This document shows, piece after piece, positions 47,281 through 59,600 of a stretch of DNA of 64,000 bases. The stretch's first letter is position 1; each line of letters opens with the position of its first letter. Origin of the DNA: Adiantum capillus-veneris. Taxonomy: Eukaryota; Streptophyta; Polypodiopsida; Polypodiales; Pteridaceae. Made by a program: the position numbers and the translations under genes. The notes under the pieces are model-generated. The model did not search any database and had not been told where the DNA came from. It saw nothing but the letters and a program-made list of their open reading frames with translations. Location: assembly GCA_014529385.2 (NCBI GenBank), contig CM043959.1, positions 6,762,966-6,826,965 of the forward strand, read 5' to 3'.

Positions 47281-47854
47281 CCTACACAGGTCAAGTACAA
47301 ATGCCAACAAGTTATGCAGAGCATGGGGTAAATTCAGAGATCTCAAGACTGTCATCTTCTTTGATACAGGTGCCAAAGAAAACTTTATCTCACCAGAGTT
47401 AGCTATGAAGCTTGGCATCAGAGCTGAAGAGATGGTGTACACGACAGAGGCAGGGTTGCCATGTCCTGGCCACTCAGAGTGTGTTACTCCCATCATTGGA
47501 AACTTTCATCTGTATATTCAGTCGTATGTGGACACTCAAGAGTTCTATATCATGCCATTGGAAGGGTGTGATGCACTACTTGGAATCCCGTGGATGTTCA
47601 GAGTACATGGTGTCTTCGGCAAAACAATCACCCTTCAGCATAGGGATAAAACTCATGTTTTGGATGTAAAGCTCAGGGGAGTCTGTCCCTATTCTATCTG
47701 CTTCATCTATCACTTCTGTAATTAAAAATCATCTTTCTGTGTACTTGATCTTTGCACGTGATGTTTCAGATAATTGTCAGTCAAATTAATATATATTAGA
47801 TAAAGAAAGGTCAACATTTTTGCGAGAGTTTAATGACTATTTTTCTGATATATT
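47281..47854 (+). pseudogene. chromovirus protease fragment
   Basis: An open stretch to 47725 reads TVIFFDTGAKENFISPELA, a retroviral-type aspartic protease active site (DTGA). CDALLGIPWM follows, the usual downstream LLGxPW block. This is the upstream part of the decayed gypsy element whose RT resumes at 59601. Between them lie an inverted-repeat element and the Tat-type gypsy. Sequence after 47725 is full of stops. Confidence 0.8.
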
Positions 47855-48253
47855 CATTAGGAAGAGGATGGGGTGTAGGAGGGCCTCTTTATTTGCCATG
47901 AGCTTATGGAGGTGATTAACATATTGACAAATAGGTGTATGCCATGTGTGCAACAATGGTGGGTGTGTAAGAGATGTGTAAGAGTGGTCAAATGATGCTC
48001 TTTTCCCCCCAAAAAGGAGGTGGAAAGTTTTATGATTATCGGCCTTCCATAACTCCCACATATGATCTCCGATTTGAGCGGAGATCATAGATCTACAATC
48101 TACATGTCGAGCTCTTTCCATAGATATGCTACATGGTATGGTTTTACCCACTAGATTTTAAATTCCATTTTGGGGGGAAACTTTGAATTCAAATAAACTA
48201 GCCGTTTTGCCTGTTTGAATTCAAAAACTGTCCTTTGATTACTTTCTTAATAC

Positions 48254-50637
48254 TGATAGCCGTTTTTCGGCTCTCTGTAATTGCCATAGTGAGTTATCTC
48301 ACCCTATCAAATCACTCAAACACTCTGGTTACCCTCACCCTTTTACTCTATATAGGTGCGTGTGAGTTAGGGGACTTTTCCCATATCTCCTTACTGAAAT
48401 AAAAAACCCTCAATTAGCTAGTCATTGGGTTAGTTGAGCCAAAAAAATAAAAAATATAAAAATATAAGTATATTATGGCCCATGCATATGTAAATATTTC
48501 TTTGTATATAGGGCCTAAATAAAAGATTTTTTCATAATTATTTTGGTATTTATTTAAATATTTCTACCTAGGTGTGTGTTATTTATGCTCTGTACATTGC
48601 CTCACCATTACCACAATTTTTCTTACCATTTTTCATACTCTTTATTCCATATAGAAATATTTTCATGTAAGCTTCTTTTATATTTGGTGTAAATCCACCC
48701 CAACAAAAATCCAAAAAAACTAGTTTTATTTATGTGTATATTTTTTCACTATTGTGATTTTTCCCTTCCTACATCTATTTTGTTTTTTTTCTAAAAAATT
48801 AGAACACCAAAAATATTTATCTTTTTATGATAGCCTCATAATGAGAGAGATTTCTTTTGACCCCTTTATATTTTTTCCACTTATATTATTTATATTTGAC
48901 ATGTACATATTTTTTAGACCCCTCAATATTTGATTTTCTTAGTTGTACTATTCACTTATATCATGATCTCAACAATATCTTCAATTATAGACCTACCAAA
49001 TAAGGTCAAGGGTAGGTGGCATGCATACATGCACTATGGAGGGCTCACTCTTGGAGGTATTCAAAAGAATCATCCAAAGAAGGACCCCACAAGGACCTTG
49101 TGCAGTGGAAAAAAACGGTCGGTTTTGCTGAATTTTTAAAGTTCACTTGCTCTCCGAATTTGAAAAGGTAATACAAACAAAAGTTGTAGCTCGTGGGCTG
49201 AGCTTTTGCCTCAAATTTTTTCATATTTTTTTGAGCTACGAGCTGTGAGCTATGATTTTATTAGTGGACCCCAGTTTTCCCATGCTATGTAGCCACACTC
49301 TCTCTTCCACTTTATCATTTTCCTCTTTCACACACACTTCTCCACTCATCATCCCTACCTCTCTCACCACTCCTCTCTGCACCCTACTCACCTTCTCCTC
49401 AACCTTGAAGAATAAGAGAAACCATGGTGAACTCATACCTCCCACACACAATTCCATTCCAAAATTGACCACCTAGTCTCATTTTTCCTCCTCCAAATTA
49501 CCCATATCTATCAAAAAAACCACAAAATTCAGTCTCTTCTCTTAAAAGACAGCATCATGGTGGTTGATTACTCAGCTTCAATTACCTTGTCTCTCAAGGA
49601 AGGTCAAGAGTGGAGAAAAAATGTACCGTCAAAGCTAGTGGACCGTCAACAAGCGTCAAAATTGGCCCTACTCAAGACACTTGGAGCATCAACCTTGTAA
49701 GAAATCCACCTTTTTTTTACCTCTTAAGAGTTTTTCTTCCTTATTTGTATCCTACATGGATACTCCCATTATAAATATCCAATTCCATTTGTAAATTAAT
49801 ACTAACTCTACTAACACTAACCCACTATGAAAAGTCCTATCACCTCCATTTCTCTCCTCTCTCTTTCCCCACCAACTTCTTGATAATTCCAAGCAAAAGA
49901 AATTAGATAAATTGCTGAAAATCTAACCCAACCATGGTTAGAGGAGTAACCCTAGCCTTCAAAATTGCTATAAAAGGAGGGTGTAGCTAGCACAAAAAAG
50001 GGGGAGAAGAAAGAGCACTATGCTATAGCTTGAGAAGCCAAGCTCAGCCTCTTGAGAAGGAGCTCTTGAGTGGAATCTCATTGGCATTAGGCATATGTAT
50101 GTGTCGTATTAGGGGTGATTAGCAAGGGAACTCTATGCCATTTGTAAGAGAGAGTGATCATTAAATTGAGAGTAGGAAATCTATCATTTCTCCTACTAGA
50201 GTAAGCCCAACATTTACTGAATCAAGGAGGGTGAATTTGGACTAAGCATGGATACCTTGTCTCCCTTCCAACGTGAAGTCATGGACAATAATGACGTGTA
50301 AGTGTCTTGGTGTTTTATTTAAGTTCTTGATAGCTTGTCTCCGGGTATTGTTATCAATTTAGCCATAAATCCCACATGCTGTAAGAGGGCGACAGGGTGG
50401 AGAGGACTCCCCTGGCCTTAAGACAGTGATTGGGGTGGCTTTTTTCTTGTGATGTGTTGTGGTGTAATTTACTCAGGCTATGTTGAACAAATACTAATCT
50501 CACTTTGATTGGTCATGACAGATTTGTAAGAAGGCATTAGTGCAATAAGCACCCCCTTCCCCCTTCTCTCTCTTTCTTACATATATATATTTATGTTTGC
50601 TTGATCATTAACGATACACTTCAAAGCAGCCCGAGCA

Positions 50638-50673
<36 letters not shown>

Positions 50674-50932
50674 TTTTAGTGTGTGAGAGTGTTCCATTGG
50701 TGTTAGGGTTAGTGTAAATTCCTTGCTTGTTTGTGGGTTACTCTAATGATTCTCCTCTTTTGTGTCCTAGTTCGCTCTTAAACTAGGTGGTGCCCCTTGT
50801 GTAGTTGGGATTTGGCTGGGGGTTTGTTGTTTTGGTTTGTGTTGTGTTGTGCCCCAGCCCCATTGAGCAGCACGGGAGCCTTGAAGGGTGTCTAGAGGTT
50901 GCTCTTCTTGTTGCCCGCCCCGGACCGCTTCA
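48254..50932 (+). repeat. Tat-type gypsy 5' LTR
   Basis: This LTR is 2679 bp with a (CT)n tract at 50640-50670. A TATA-like 'gctataaaaggagggtg' near 49966-49985 probably belongs to the LTR promoter. Short open frames inside it occur in both LTRs only because the LTRs are duplicates. Confidence 0.9.
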
Positions 50933-51545
50933 AATTGGTGCCCCCACTAAGGACAGGCTTGTGTATGTTTTGTGAAGGCTCAACCTTTAGCATAATCAAG
51001 TAGCTTGCATGAGTCATGAGAATTTGTATGATCCCTTCATTCCCATTGCAAGGCAAAAGGTACACATAATTGTTAGTACTAAGTTGCAATTTCAGCGAGT
51101 AATTCGTAGAATTTTAGTTCCTCTTAGGTTGGTAGAGATAAACGCATCAGTAAATCCTTTTATTTTGCCTCTCATTAGGTACGACCTTAGTTTGGATGTC
51201 TATATTTTTGTTTTGCTTTAAGAATTAGGTCATGCATAGACCATGGATAATGGCCCAAGAATACAGGTTTTTCCCTTTCATTTCACTCCACACATTAGAG
51301 TAAACATTGCAATTAGTAGAAAAATCCATTTTCAACAACGTATGGTATTCATGTTTGGTGCCTAAAGAGTAGGAGAAATTCTCGCATCACCAAACCCTAT
51401 CATTCTACCTCTTATTGATTATCATAGGTCATTTGATGTGAATATTTTTATTTTGTTGTAGAATAGATTGCAATTTAGAAAATATTATTGTGTAAATTTT
51501 TTAAAGAAAGAAAAAACAAAAACGCGTCACTTTGAAATCAATTCA
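50933..51545 (+). other. Tat-type gypsy leader
   Basis: This is the untranslated region between the 5' LTR and gag. It begins with a primer-binding-like ttggtgcccccactaagg. No conserved open frame was seen. Confidence 0.6.
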
Positions 51546-54500
51546 ATGGAGAACCAACGCCAAATGTCTGGATATCCTCTTTTCTTTGGAGAGCCTGGAG
51601 AGGATGTACAATTATTTTTAGCAAATTTCAAGATGTCTTGCCGTATCAAGAGGATAGTAACCGATCAAGAACGTGTAGAAATGTTTGAGGTGGTCCTTAG
51701 GAAAGATGCTAGTACTTGGTTTGACTCTTTGCCTGAGGAAGTTAAGGGGAATTACACAGAAGTTTTGAATCGTTTTAAGAGATACTTCTTTGATCCCCAA
51801 AACACTCAAAAACTATGGCAAGACATTGTTTCTCATAAGCAAAAAGACTTAGATGACTACTACTTGTACAAGCAAGAGTTTCTACGTCTTTGGGCTCTAT
51901 GGATACGAAATGTTGCTAACCATGGTGATGGTGCAGAATTTTTAAAGAAGGAGAGGTTCATAGCCGGACTCTTTCCTGACCTTAAGGTAAAAGTTGAGGC
52001 GGGTGCACCTGCTACTTTTGATGCAGCGGAAACTAGGGCTGCTGAGAAGTATAGGAAACTCAAGTGCTTAAGGGGAGAGGTTCCAATAGAAGGTCTTAGA
52101 CCCAAAGGTAAGTCAGAAGCATCAACATCTAGGGAGCTTCCTGAGGTAACGGCTGAAGTGATTGAGAAGTTAAATGAATCTTTAAGCAGCCTGTCAATTC
52201 ACCTTGCACAAGCTGTAGGTCCAAAGGGACAAGCAAAGAAGTCAGAAGAGAGAGAGCCACGAACTAGGAGAGTCTTGCAATGTTGGAATTGCGGAGAGTT
52301 TGGACATGGGATGTATAATTGTCCTTGGCCCCGTGGAGAGCCAGGGAGACCTAACTTGAATTACCCAGTGATGAATGCAGGAGAAGGAGCTGGTCAACAA
52401 CCAAGGCTTCTACAAAGGCCAAATGGACCAAGACCACCTCCACAAGGGGTAGAAGGAGTTCCACCTTTGCCAGATCCAAATGTGCATGTGGTAGAGGTGA
52501 CAAATTCAAATGAGGTTGACATGGAAGCCAATGGCATTAAGCGTGGCCGAGGGAAAGGTAAAGAGAAAGGAGTCACATCACAGAGTGACCATGGACAAGG
52601 CAAAAAGGCAAAGGAGACCAAGGAAACCAAGAGGACTCGACGTCGTATCAACCTCCAAGACTTCCCTCTTGGACATGGTATGACTCCGTACAACTTGTTG
52701 GAAGACATGAGAGGTAAGGATCCTGATATTTCATGGCCTCAATTTCTTGCCTTATGTCCACAAGTTAGGAGGGATTTAACAAGGGCAGTTAGCACTAGGA
52801 GAAAGGTAAAAGAGAGTGTGCCTGTTGTAAAAATTGCACAAGCTGAAATAAATGAGGACAATACACTGGTGCTAGATTGTTACATCAAAGGAAGATTGGT
52901 TAGGAAAGGTCTAGTGGATGGGGGTGCACAAATTTGCATCATGACAGAGGGACTCATGCAAAGACTAGGCATGCACATCCATGAGACACCTGAAATCAAA
53001 GTCAAGATGGCAAACAATAGCAAGGCTAGGTGTGTAGGCATTTGTAAAAATGTCTTTGTAGAGGCCTTTGGCATTAAGAAAGCGGTGGATTTTTATGTTA
53101 TGTCGACCAAGGGAAGTGGTTATCCATTTATCCTAGGAAGACCATGGCTAATGAAAATGCGAGCTTTGCAGGATTGGGAGAGTGGGAAATTAATTTGCAG
53201 GAATGACAATCATAAGAAGGTTGTCTTTGACATGAAGGAGCAACGCCAAGAGGAGCTCCATGAAGAATCATCTCAAAGTGAGACAGAAGAAGGTTGGACC
53301 GATAGCACTTCAGAAGAAGAAAGTAGCGGCAGCATTACTGAAGAGGAGTCTTCCATCGAAATCATGGGGGTAAGGTTTAAGCAAAGCAACCAAGAGACCT
53401 CTTGTCAAGGCTTGGAGGAGATAGGTCCTCAAGAGAACGAAGGTGTTCAAGATGAAGGGATGCTGGAAGGTATGCTATCAACAACACTTACAAAGGATGA
53501 AAGAGAGGAGTTCAAATGTGTGCTAAGGAAGTTTCCTAGGCTTTTTGCTAAAGACTACACCGACGTGCGTGGGGTAGATGTTGTTCAACACAAGATTGAG
53601 TTAAAGCCTGAGGCCACACCTAAATCTCAGAAGCTACGAAGGCTAGGAGTTATAAAGGAACAGGCTCTACTTAAGGAGGTAAGAAAGCTTCTAGCAGTAG
53701 GTTTCATTTATCCAGTGGAGAATTTAGAGTGGGTCTCTCCTGTTGTTGTCACTCCTAAGAAAAATGGCAAGTGGAGGGTGTGTGTGGATTACCCTCCCCT
53801 CAATGAGGCAACAAAGAGAGATCACTTTCCCCTCCCATTCCAAGATGAGATACTAAATGAGGTAGCTGGTCATGAGAAGTACACTGTGTGCGATGGTTAC
53901 TCAGGTTACTTTCAAATAGGGATTGCATTGGAGGATTAATTGAAAACAACCTTTATCACTCCTTGGGGTTGTTATGCTTTTAGAGTCATGCCATTTGGTC
54001 TGACAAATGCTCCTGCAACATTCCAACGTTTCATGAATATGGTGTTTCAAGCATTCTTTGGAAAGTCAATTAGGGTGTTCATTGATGATTTCTGTATTTA
54101 TAGCTCAAAATCATTGCATCTACAAAGGGTAGAAGAAGGTTTAAAGAAGTTCTACGACATGGAAGGTCAACTCAACCCCGACAAGTGCCATATAGGTGAG
54201 GATGAAGTAATCTTGCTTGGTCATAAAGTTTCTTACAAAGGCATTGAAGTGGATCCTTCAAAGGCAAAGGCTCTTATTGAGCTACCATCACCCAAGAGTC
54301 TTAAGGAGGTCATCTCATTCATTCAAAAGGTGAAGTATATGTCACGCTTCATTCACTTAGCCTCGGAGTTACTTCACCCTTTGCAAAAGTTGACACAACA
54401 AGTAGAATTTGCATGGTCTGATGAGCTTGAAGAGTACTTTTGTAACATTAAAGCCATTTTGTCAGAGCTACCAACACTCATGCCTCCTTGTTGGGAGTGC

Positions 54501-56843
54501 ACATTCTTTGTTAGCTCTAGTGCTGGGAAAGAAACAATTGGTGCAGTTTTATTACAACAAGATCCCTATAGTACCAGGATGCGGCCCATCTACTTTGCTA
54601 GTAGGGTCAGGAATGCTTTAGAGAGAGGCTACACGGAGGCAGAACTCATGATGCTTTCTCTCATGTTTGCGATAAGGAAGTTTAGATCCTACTTGCTCCC
54701 AAAACCTTTTGTAATCCTCACCGCAGAGAATTTGTTCCCTTGGGTGTCATCTCAAATGAATCTTAGTACTAGGATCTCAAAGTGGATTATGGAGTTGCAA
54801 GAGTTTCAATACTCTTTCAAGGTAGAAGATAGTGTGCGTGCACAATTGGCAGGGATTCTCACTTATAGGGTGCATGAAAAGGAGATTAAGGTGCCTGAAG
54901 TAAAGACCCTACCATTGCCACCACCAAAAAGTATTCCTAATGCTTTTACCTTGTTCTTTGATGGAGCGTTTCGTCGAGCCACAGGAAAAGCAGGGGGAGG
55001 GCTAGTGTTGCTCAACCCAAGTGGAGAGGTGGTCATGAAAGAGAAGTTCAATCTACCAAGTTCAGCTAGCAACAATGAAGCAGAATATGACACACTACTT
55101 CATGGTTTAAAAATATGCATTGGCCATGGTATACAACGTCTCATGGTAAAAGGGGATGCACTTCTCATTGTGAAGCAGATTTTAGGCATTTGGGCATGCA
55201 AAAATGAAAGACTAAGGGCCAAAGTTCATACCATCCGTAGGCTATTTAATCAATTTGAGGAGGTGCAATTATATCATATTCCTAGGAAACAAAATGAAGA
55301 TGCTGATTTACTTGCACAACAAGCCGTTGCATGTGTAAAGAAAGAAGTGCAGGTCATCATGGTGGCAGCAGCTGTCAAGCAACCGAGATACCAGGGATTG
55401 GAGTCATTGGCTCCCATCATTGGCTACATTTTGGAGGGTGAGTTTCCACCAGACTTCACAAAAGCTCAGAAGAGGAGACTCATGAAGAAGGAAAGCATGT
55501 ATCTCTTCCTAGAAGGCTCCCTCTATCAAAGAGGGAAGGATAAAGTGTGCAGAAGAGTACCAACTATCGCGGAAATTCCAGCCATTCTAAAAGGTTTGCA
55601 TGAAGAGGCATGTGGTGGTCATTTTTCCCAAGAATTAACTGTGAAGAAGATTTTGCTTGCGGGGTATGTTTGGCCAAGTCTACATGTGGATGTCCAACAT
55701 TGGTGTAAAAGTTGTCACAATTGTCACGTAAATGGGAATAGAAGATTGATTTATGGTCCACGGTAAATTGTGCTTGCAAATGGACCCTTTGAAAAGTGGG
55801 GCATTGATGCTATGGGTCTTCTGCCTAGGACAAAAAATGGTAAACTCTACATTCTAGTGGCTGTAGACTATATGACTAGGTGGATGGAAGCACAAAGTGT
55901 GGCAAAGGTAAATGAGAGGACAGTGAGCAAATTTGTCTACACTCACATTTGTTGTAGATTTGGCACACCTTTGGAGATTGTTTCTGATAATGGTCCAGGG
56001 TTTAGAAAGGGATTGCTCACAGAAGTCTGTGAAGAACTTCGCATTCTACATCGTCACAGTACACCCTACTATCCCCAATCAAATGGTTCGGTAGAAAAAG
56101 CTAATGGTGTCATTGCAGGCATCATTAGAAAGATGGTGAAAAACAAGACAAAGTTGTGGGATGAATTCTTGGATGGTGCCTTGTGGGCGTATCGAACCAC
56201 ATATAGGGAAGCCACGGAGTTCACACCATTTCACTTGGTCTATGGTCAAGAGGCTTTACAGCCAATTGAACTAAACATTCCAACAATGCGACTTCATGGC
56301 AAATCAGCACAAGATGATCAAGAAGCATGGATGGATCGACTTCTTACCTTAGCTGAGCTTGAGTGGAAAAGAGAAGCAGCATACGAGTGCTATAAGAGGA
56401 AAGCCACACAGACAAAGGAGAAGCTTGACAAGAAACTGAAGGACAAAGGCATCAATGAAGGAGATCTTGTGCTAAGGTATGACAATCGACTCGATAATCG
56501 TTTTGATGCCAAATTTGAAACAAGATGGCAGGGGCCATACATAGTCAAGAAGGCTTTCAATTCAAGTTACTATCAACTTATGGACTTGAATGGGAAAGAG
56601 CACTCCAGGAAGGTAAACGGCTATCGCTTGAAGCCTTACTTGAGTCGCCTTCTACCAAAGGATCTACCAGAGCAAAAGACAACTATCTCATGTAAGTATT
56701 GTTCCATGAAGCATGAGTGTAACACAAATGAAATTCCAAGGGGCCAAACAATGAAGATCTTGTCAAGGACTCTGAAGCACTCTCTTTGGAAAAGATTCTT
56801 TATGATGGTACATGAATATACCATCATCCTGGGGGAGGGCTAA
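51546..56843 (+). pseudogene. Tat-type gypsy gag-pol with dual RNase H, two ochre stops
   Basis: From ATG 51546 the order is: gag core (ASTWFDSLPEEVKGNY); CCHC knuckle near 52289 (CWNCGEFGHGMYNC); protease near 52912 (LVDGGAQICIM); RT with FIDDFCIYSS near 54085; a worn first RNase H (54500-54880); a second RNase H at 54945-55330 (FFDGAFRRATGKAGGG, NNEAEY, KGDALLIV, NEDADLLAQQ) with intact acidic residues; integrase with HEEACGGH...CKSCHNC, GIDAMG, VSDNGP and GSVEKAN; and an integrase tail to TAA 56841-56843, which touches the LTR. In-frame TAA codons at 53937-53939 (before LKTTFITPWG) and 55764-55766 (before IVLANGPFEKWG) are the only interruptions. Each sits where Gln (CAA) is plausible. Two point mutations have silenced an otherwise full polyprotein. 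Confidence 0.92.
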
Positions 56844-59227
56844 TGATAGCCGTTTTTCGGCTCTCTGTAATTTCCATAGTGAGTTATCTCACCCTATCAA
56901 ATCACTCAAACACTGTGGTTACCCTCACCCTTTCACTGTATATAGGTGCGTGTGAGTTAGGGAACTTTTCCCATATCTCCTTACTGAAATAAAAAACCCT
57001 CAATTAGCTAGTCATTGGGCTAGTTGAGCCAAAAAAATAAAAAATACAAAAAATATAAGTATATTATGGCCCATGCATATGTAAATATTTCTTTGTATAT
57101 AGGGCCTAAATAAAAAAAAATTTCATAATTATTTTGGTATTTATTTAAATATTTCTACCTAGGTGTGTGTTATTTATGCTCTGTACATTGCCTCACCATT
57201 ACCACAATTTTTCTTACCATTTTTCATACTCTTTATTCCATATAGAAATATTTTCATGTAAGCTTCTCTTATATTTGGTGTAACTCCACCCCAACAAAAA
57301 TCCAAAAAAACTAGTTTTATTTATGTGTATATTTTTTCACTATTGTGATTTTTCCCTTCCTACATCTATTTTGTTTTTTTTCTAAAAAATTAGAACACCA
57401 AAAATATTTATCTTTTTATGATAGCCTCATAATGAGAGAGATTTCTTTTGACCCCTTTATATTTTTTCCACTTATATTATTTATATTTGACATGTACATA
57501 TTTTTTAGACCCCTCAATATTTGATTTTCTTAGTTGTACTATTCACTTATATCATGATCTCAACAATATCTTCAATTATAGACCTACCAAATAAGGTCAA
57601 GGGTAGGTGGCATGCATACATGCACTATGGAGGGCTCACTCTTGGAGGTATTCAAAAGAATCATCCAAAGAAGGACCCCACAAGGACCTTGTGCAGTGGA
57701 AAAAAACGGTCAGTTTTGCTGAATTTTTAAAGTTCACTTGCTCTCCGAATTTGAAAAGGTAATACAAACAAAAGTTGTAGCTCGTGGGCTGAGCTTTTGC
57801 CTCAAATTTTTTCATATTTTTTTGAGCTACGAGCTGTGAGCTATGATTTTATTAGTGGACCCCAGTTTTCCCATGCTATGCAGACACACTCTCTCTTCCA
57901 CTTTATCATTTTCCTCTTTCACACACACTTCTCCACTCATCATCCCCACCTCTCTCACCACTCCTCTCTGCACCCTACTCACCTTCTCCTCAACCTTGAA
58001 GAATAAGAGAAACCATGGTGAACTCATACCTCCCACACACAATTCCATTCCAAAATTGACCACCTAGTCTCATTTTTCCTCCTCCAAATTACCCATATCT
58101 ATAAAAAAAACCACAAAATTCAGCTTCTTCTCTTAAAAGACAGCATCATGGTGGTTGATTACTCAGCTTCAATTACCTTGTCTCTCAAGGAAGGTCAAGA
58201 GTGGAGAAAAAATGTACCGTCAAAGCTAGTGGACCGTCAACAAGCATCAAAATTGGCCCTACTCAAGACACTTGGAGCATCAACCTTGTAAGAAATCCAC
58301 CTTTTCTTACCTCTTAAGAGTTTTTCTTCCTTATTTGTATCCTACATGGATACTCCCATTGTAAATATCCAATTCCATTTGTAAATTAATACTAACTCTA
58401 CTAACACTAACCCACTATGAAAAGTCCTATCACCTCCATTTCTCTCCTCTCTCTTTCCCCACCAACTTCTTGATAATTCCAAGCAAAAGAAATTAGATAA
58501 ATTGCTGAAAATCTAACCCAACCATGGTTAGAGGAGTAACCCTAGCCTTCAAAATTGCTATAAAAGGAGGGTGTAGCTAGCACAAAAAAGGGGGAGAAGA
58601 AAGAGCACTATGCTATAGCTTGAGAAGCCAAGCTCAACCTCTTGAGAAGGAGCTCTTGAGTGGAATCTCATTGGCATTAGGCATATGTATGTGTTGTATT
58701 AGGGGTGATTAGCAAGGGAACTCTATGCCATTTGTAAGAGAGAGTGATCATTAAATTGAGAGTAGGAAATCTATCATTTCTCCTACTAGAGTAAGCCCAA
58801 CATTTGCTGAATCAAGGAGGGTGAATTTGGACTAAGCATGGATACCTTGTCTCCCTTCCAACGTGATGTCATGGACAATAATGATGTGTAAGTGTCTTGG
58901 TGTTTTATTTAAGTTCTTGATAGCTTGTCTCCGGGTATTGTTATCAATTTAGCCATAAATCCCACATTCTGTAAGAGGGCGACAGGGTGGAGAGGACTCC
59001 CCTGGCCTTAAGACAGTGATTGGGGTGGCTTTTTTCTTGTGATGTGTTGTGGTGTAATTTACTCAGGCTATGTTGAACAAATACTAATCTCACTTTGATT
59101 GGTCATGACAGATTTGTAAGAAGGTATTAGTGCAATAAGCACCCCCTTCCCCCTTCTCTCTCTTTCTTACATATATATATTTATGTTTGCTTGATCATTA
59201 ACGATACACTTCAAAGCAGCCCGAGCA

Positions 59228-59271
<44 letters not shown>

Positions 59272-59530
59272 TTTTAGTGTGTGAGAGTGTTCCATTGGTG
59301 TTAGGGTTAGTGTAAATTCCTTGCTTGTTTGTGGGTTGCTCTAACGATTCTCCTCTTTTGCGTCCTAGTTTGCTCTTAAACTAGGTGGTGCCCCTTGTGT
59401 AGTTGAGATTTGGCTGGGGGTTTGTTGTTTTGGTTTGTGTTGTGTTGTGCCCCAGCCCCATTGAGCAGCACGGGAGCCTTGAAGGGTGTCTAGAGGTTGC
59501 TCTTCTTGTTGCCCGCCCCGGACCTCTTCA
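56844..59530 (+). repeat. Tat-type gypsy 3' LTR
   Basis: This 2687-bp LTR is the partner of 48254-50932. The CT tract is slightly longer (59231-59269), and TATA-like sequence occurs at the matching position near 58556. Confidence 0.9.
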
Positions 59531-59600
59531 ATACTAAAGGTTTGACTTCCTTAAACTGCCAAATAAAGAGGCCCTCCTAGACCCCATTCTCTTCCTAATG

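Larger units (their letters stand above)
48254..59530 (+). mobile_element. Tat-lineage Ty3/gypsy element with 2.7-kb LTRs
   Basis: LTRs at 48254-50932 and 56844-59530 (2679 and 2687 bp) are highly similar, with scattered substitutions and small indels. They start TGATAGCCG. AATAC occurs on the left at 48249-48253 and on the right at 59530-59534. As a 5-bp target duplication it shares one base with the LTR end. A polypurine tract (gggggagggctaa) abuts the 3' LTR. The element carries gag-pol on the plus strand with a second RNase H domain, the mark of the Tat lineage. Confidence 0.93.
47855..59600. repeat. 43-bp inverted-repeat ends of an interrupted small element
   Basis: 47855-47897 ('cattaggaagaggatggggt' onward, to 'ttatttgcca') is the reverse complement of about 59558-59600 with a few mismatches. 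The arms point inward and flank both short unique arms (47898-48248 and 59535-59557) and the whole Tat-type gypsy. The simplest reading is a small non-autonomous inverted-repeat element that was in the chromovirus before the gypsy landed in it. Its target duplication is not clear. Confidence 0.65.

Noticed and set aside
48930-57730. A 69-codon open frame identical in two places (48930-49139 and 57521-57730) as a conserved small gene
   Set aside because: The two places are the same position in the two LTRs of one element, so identity reflects duplication at insertion and not conservation.
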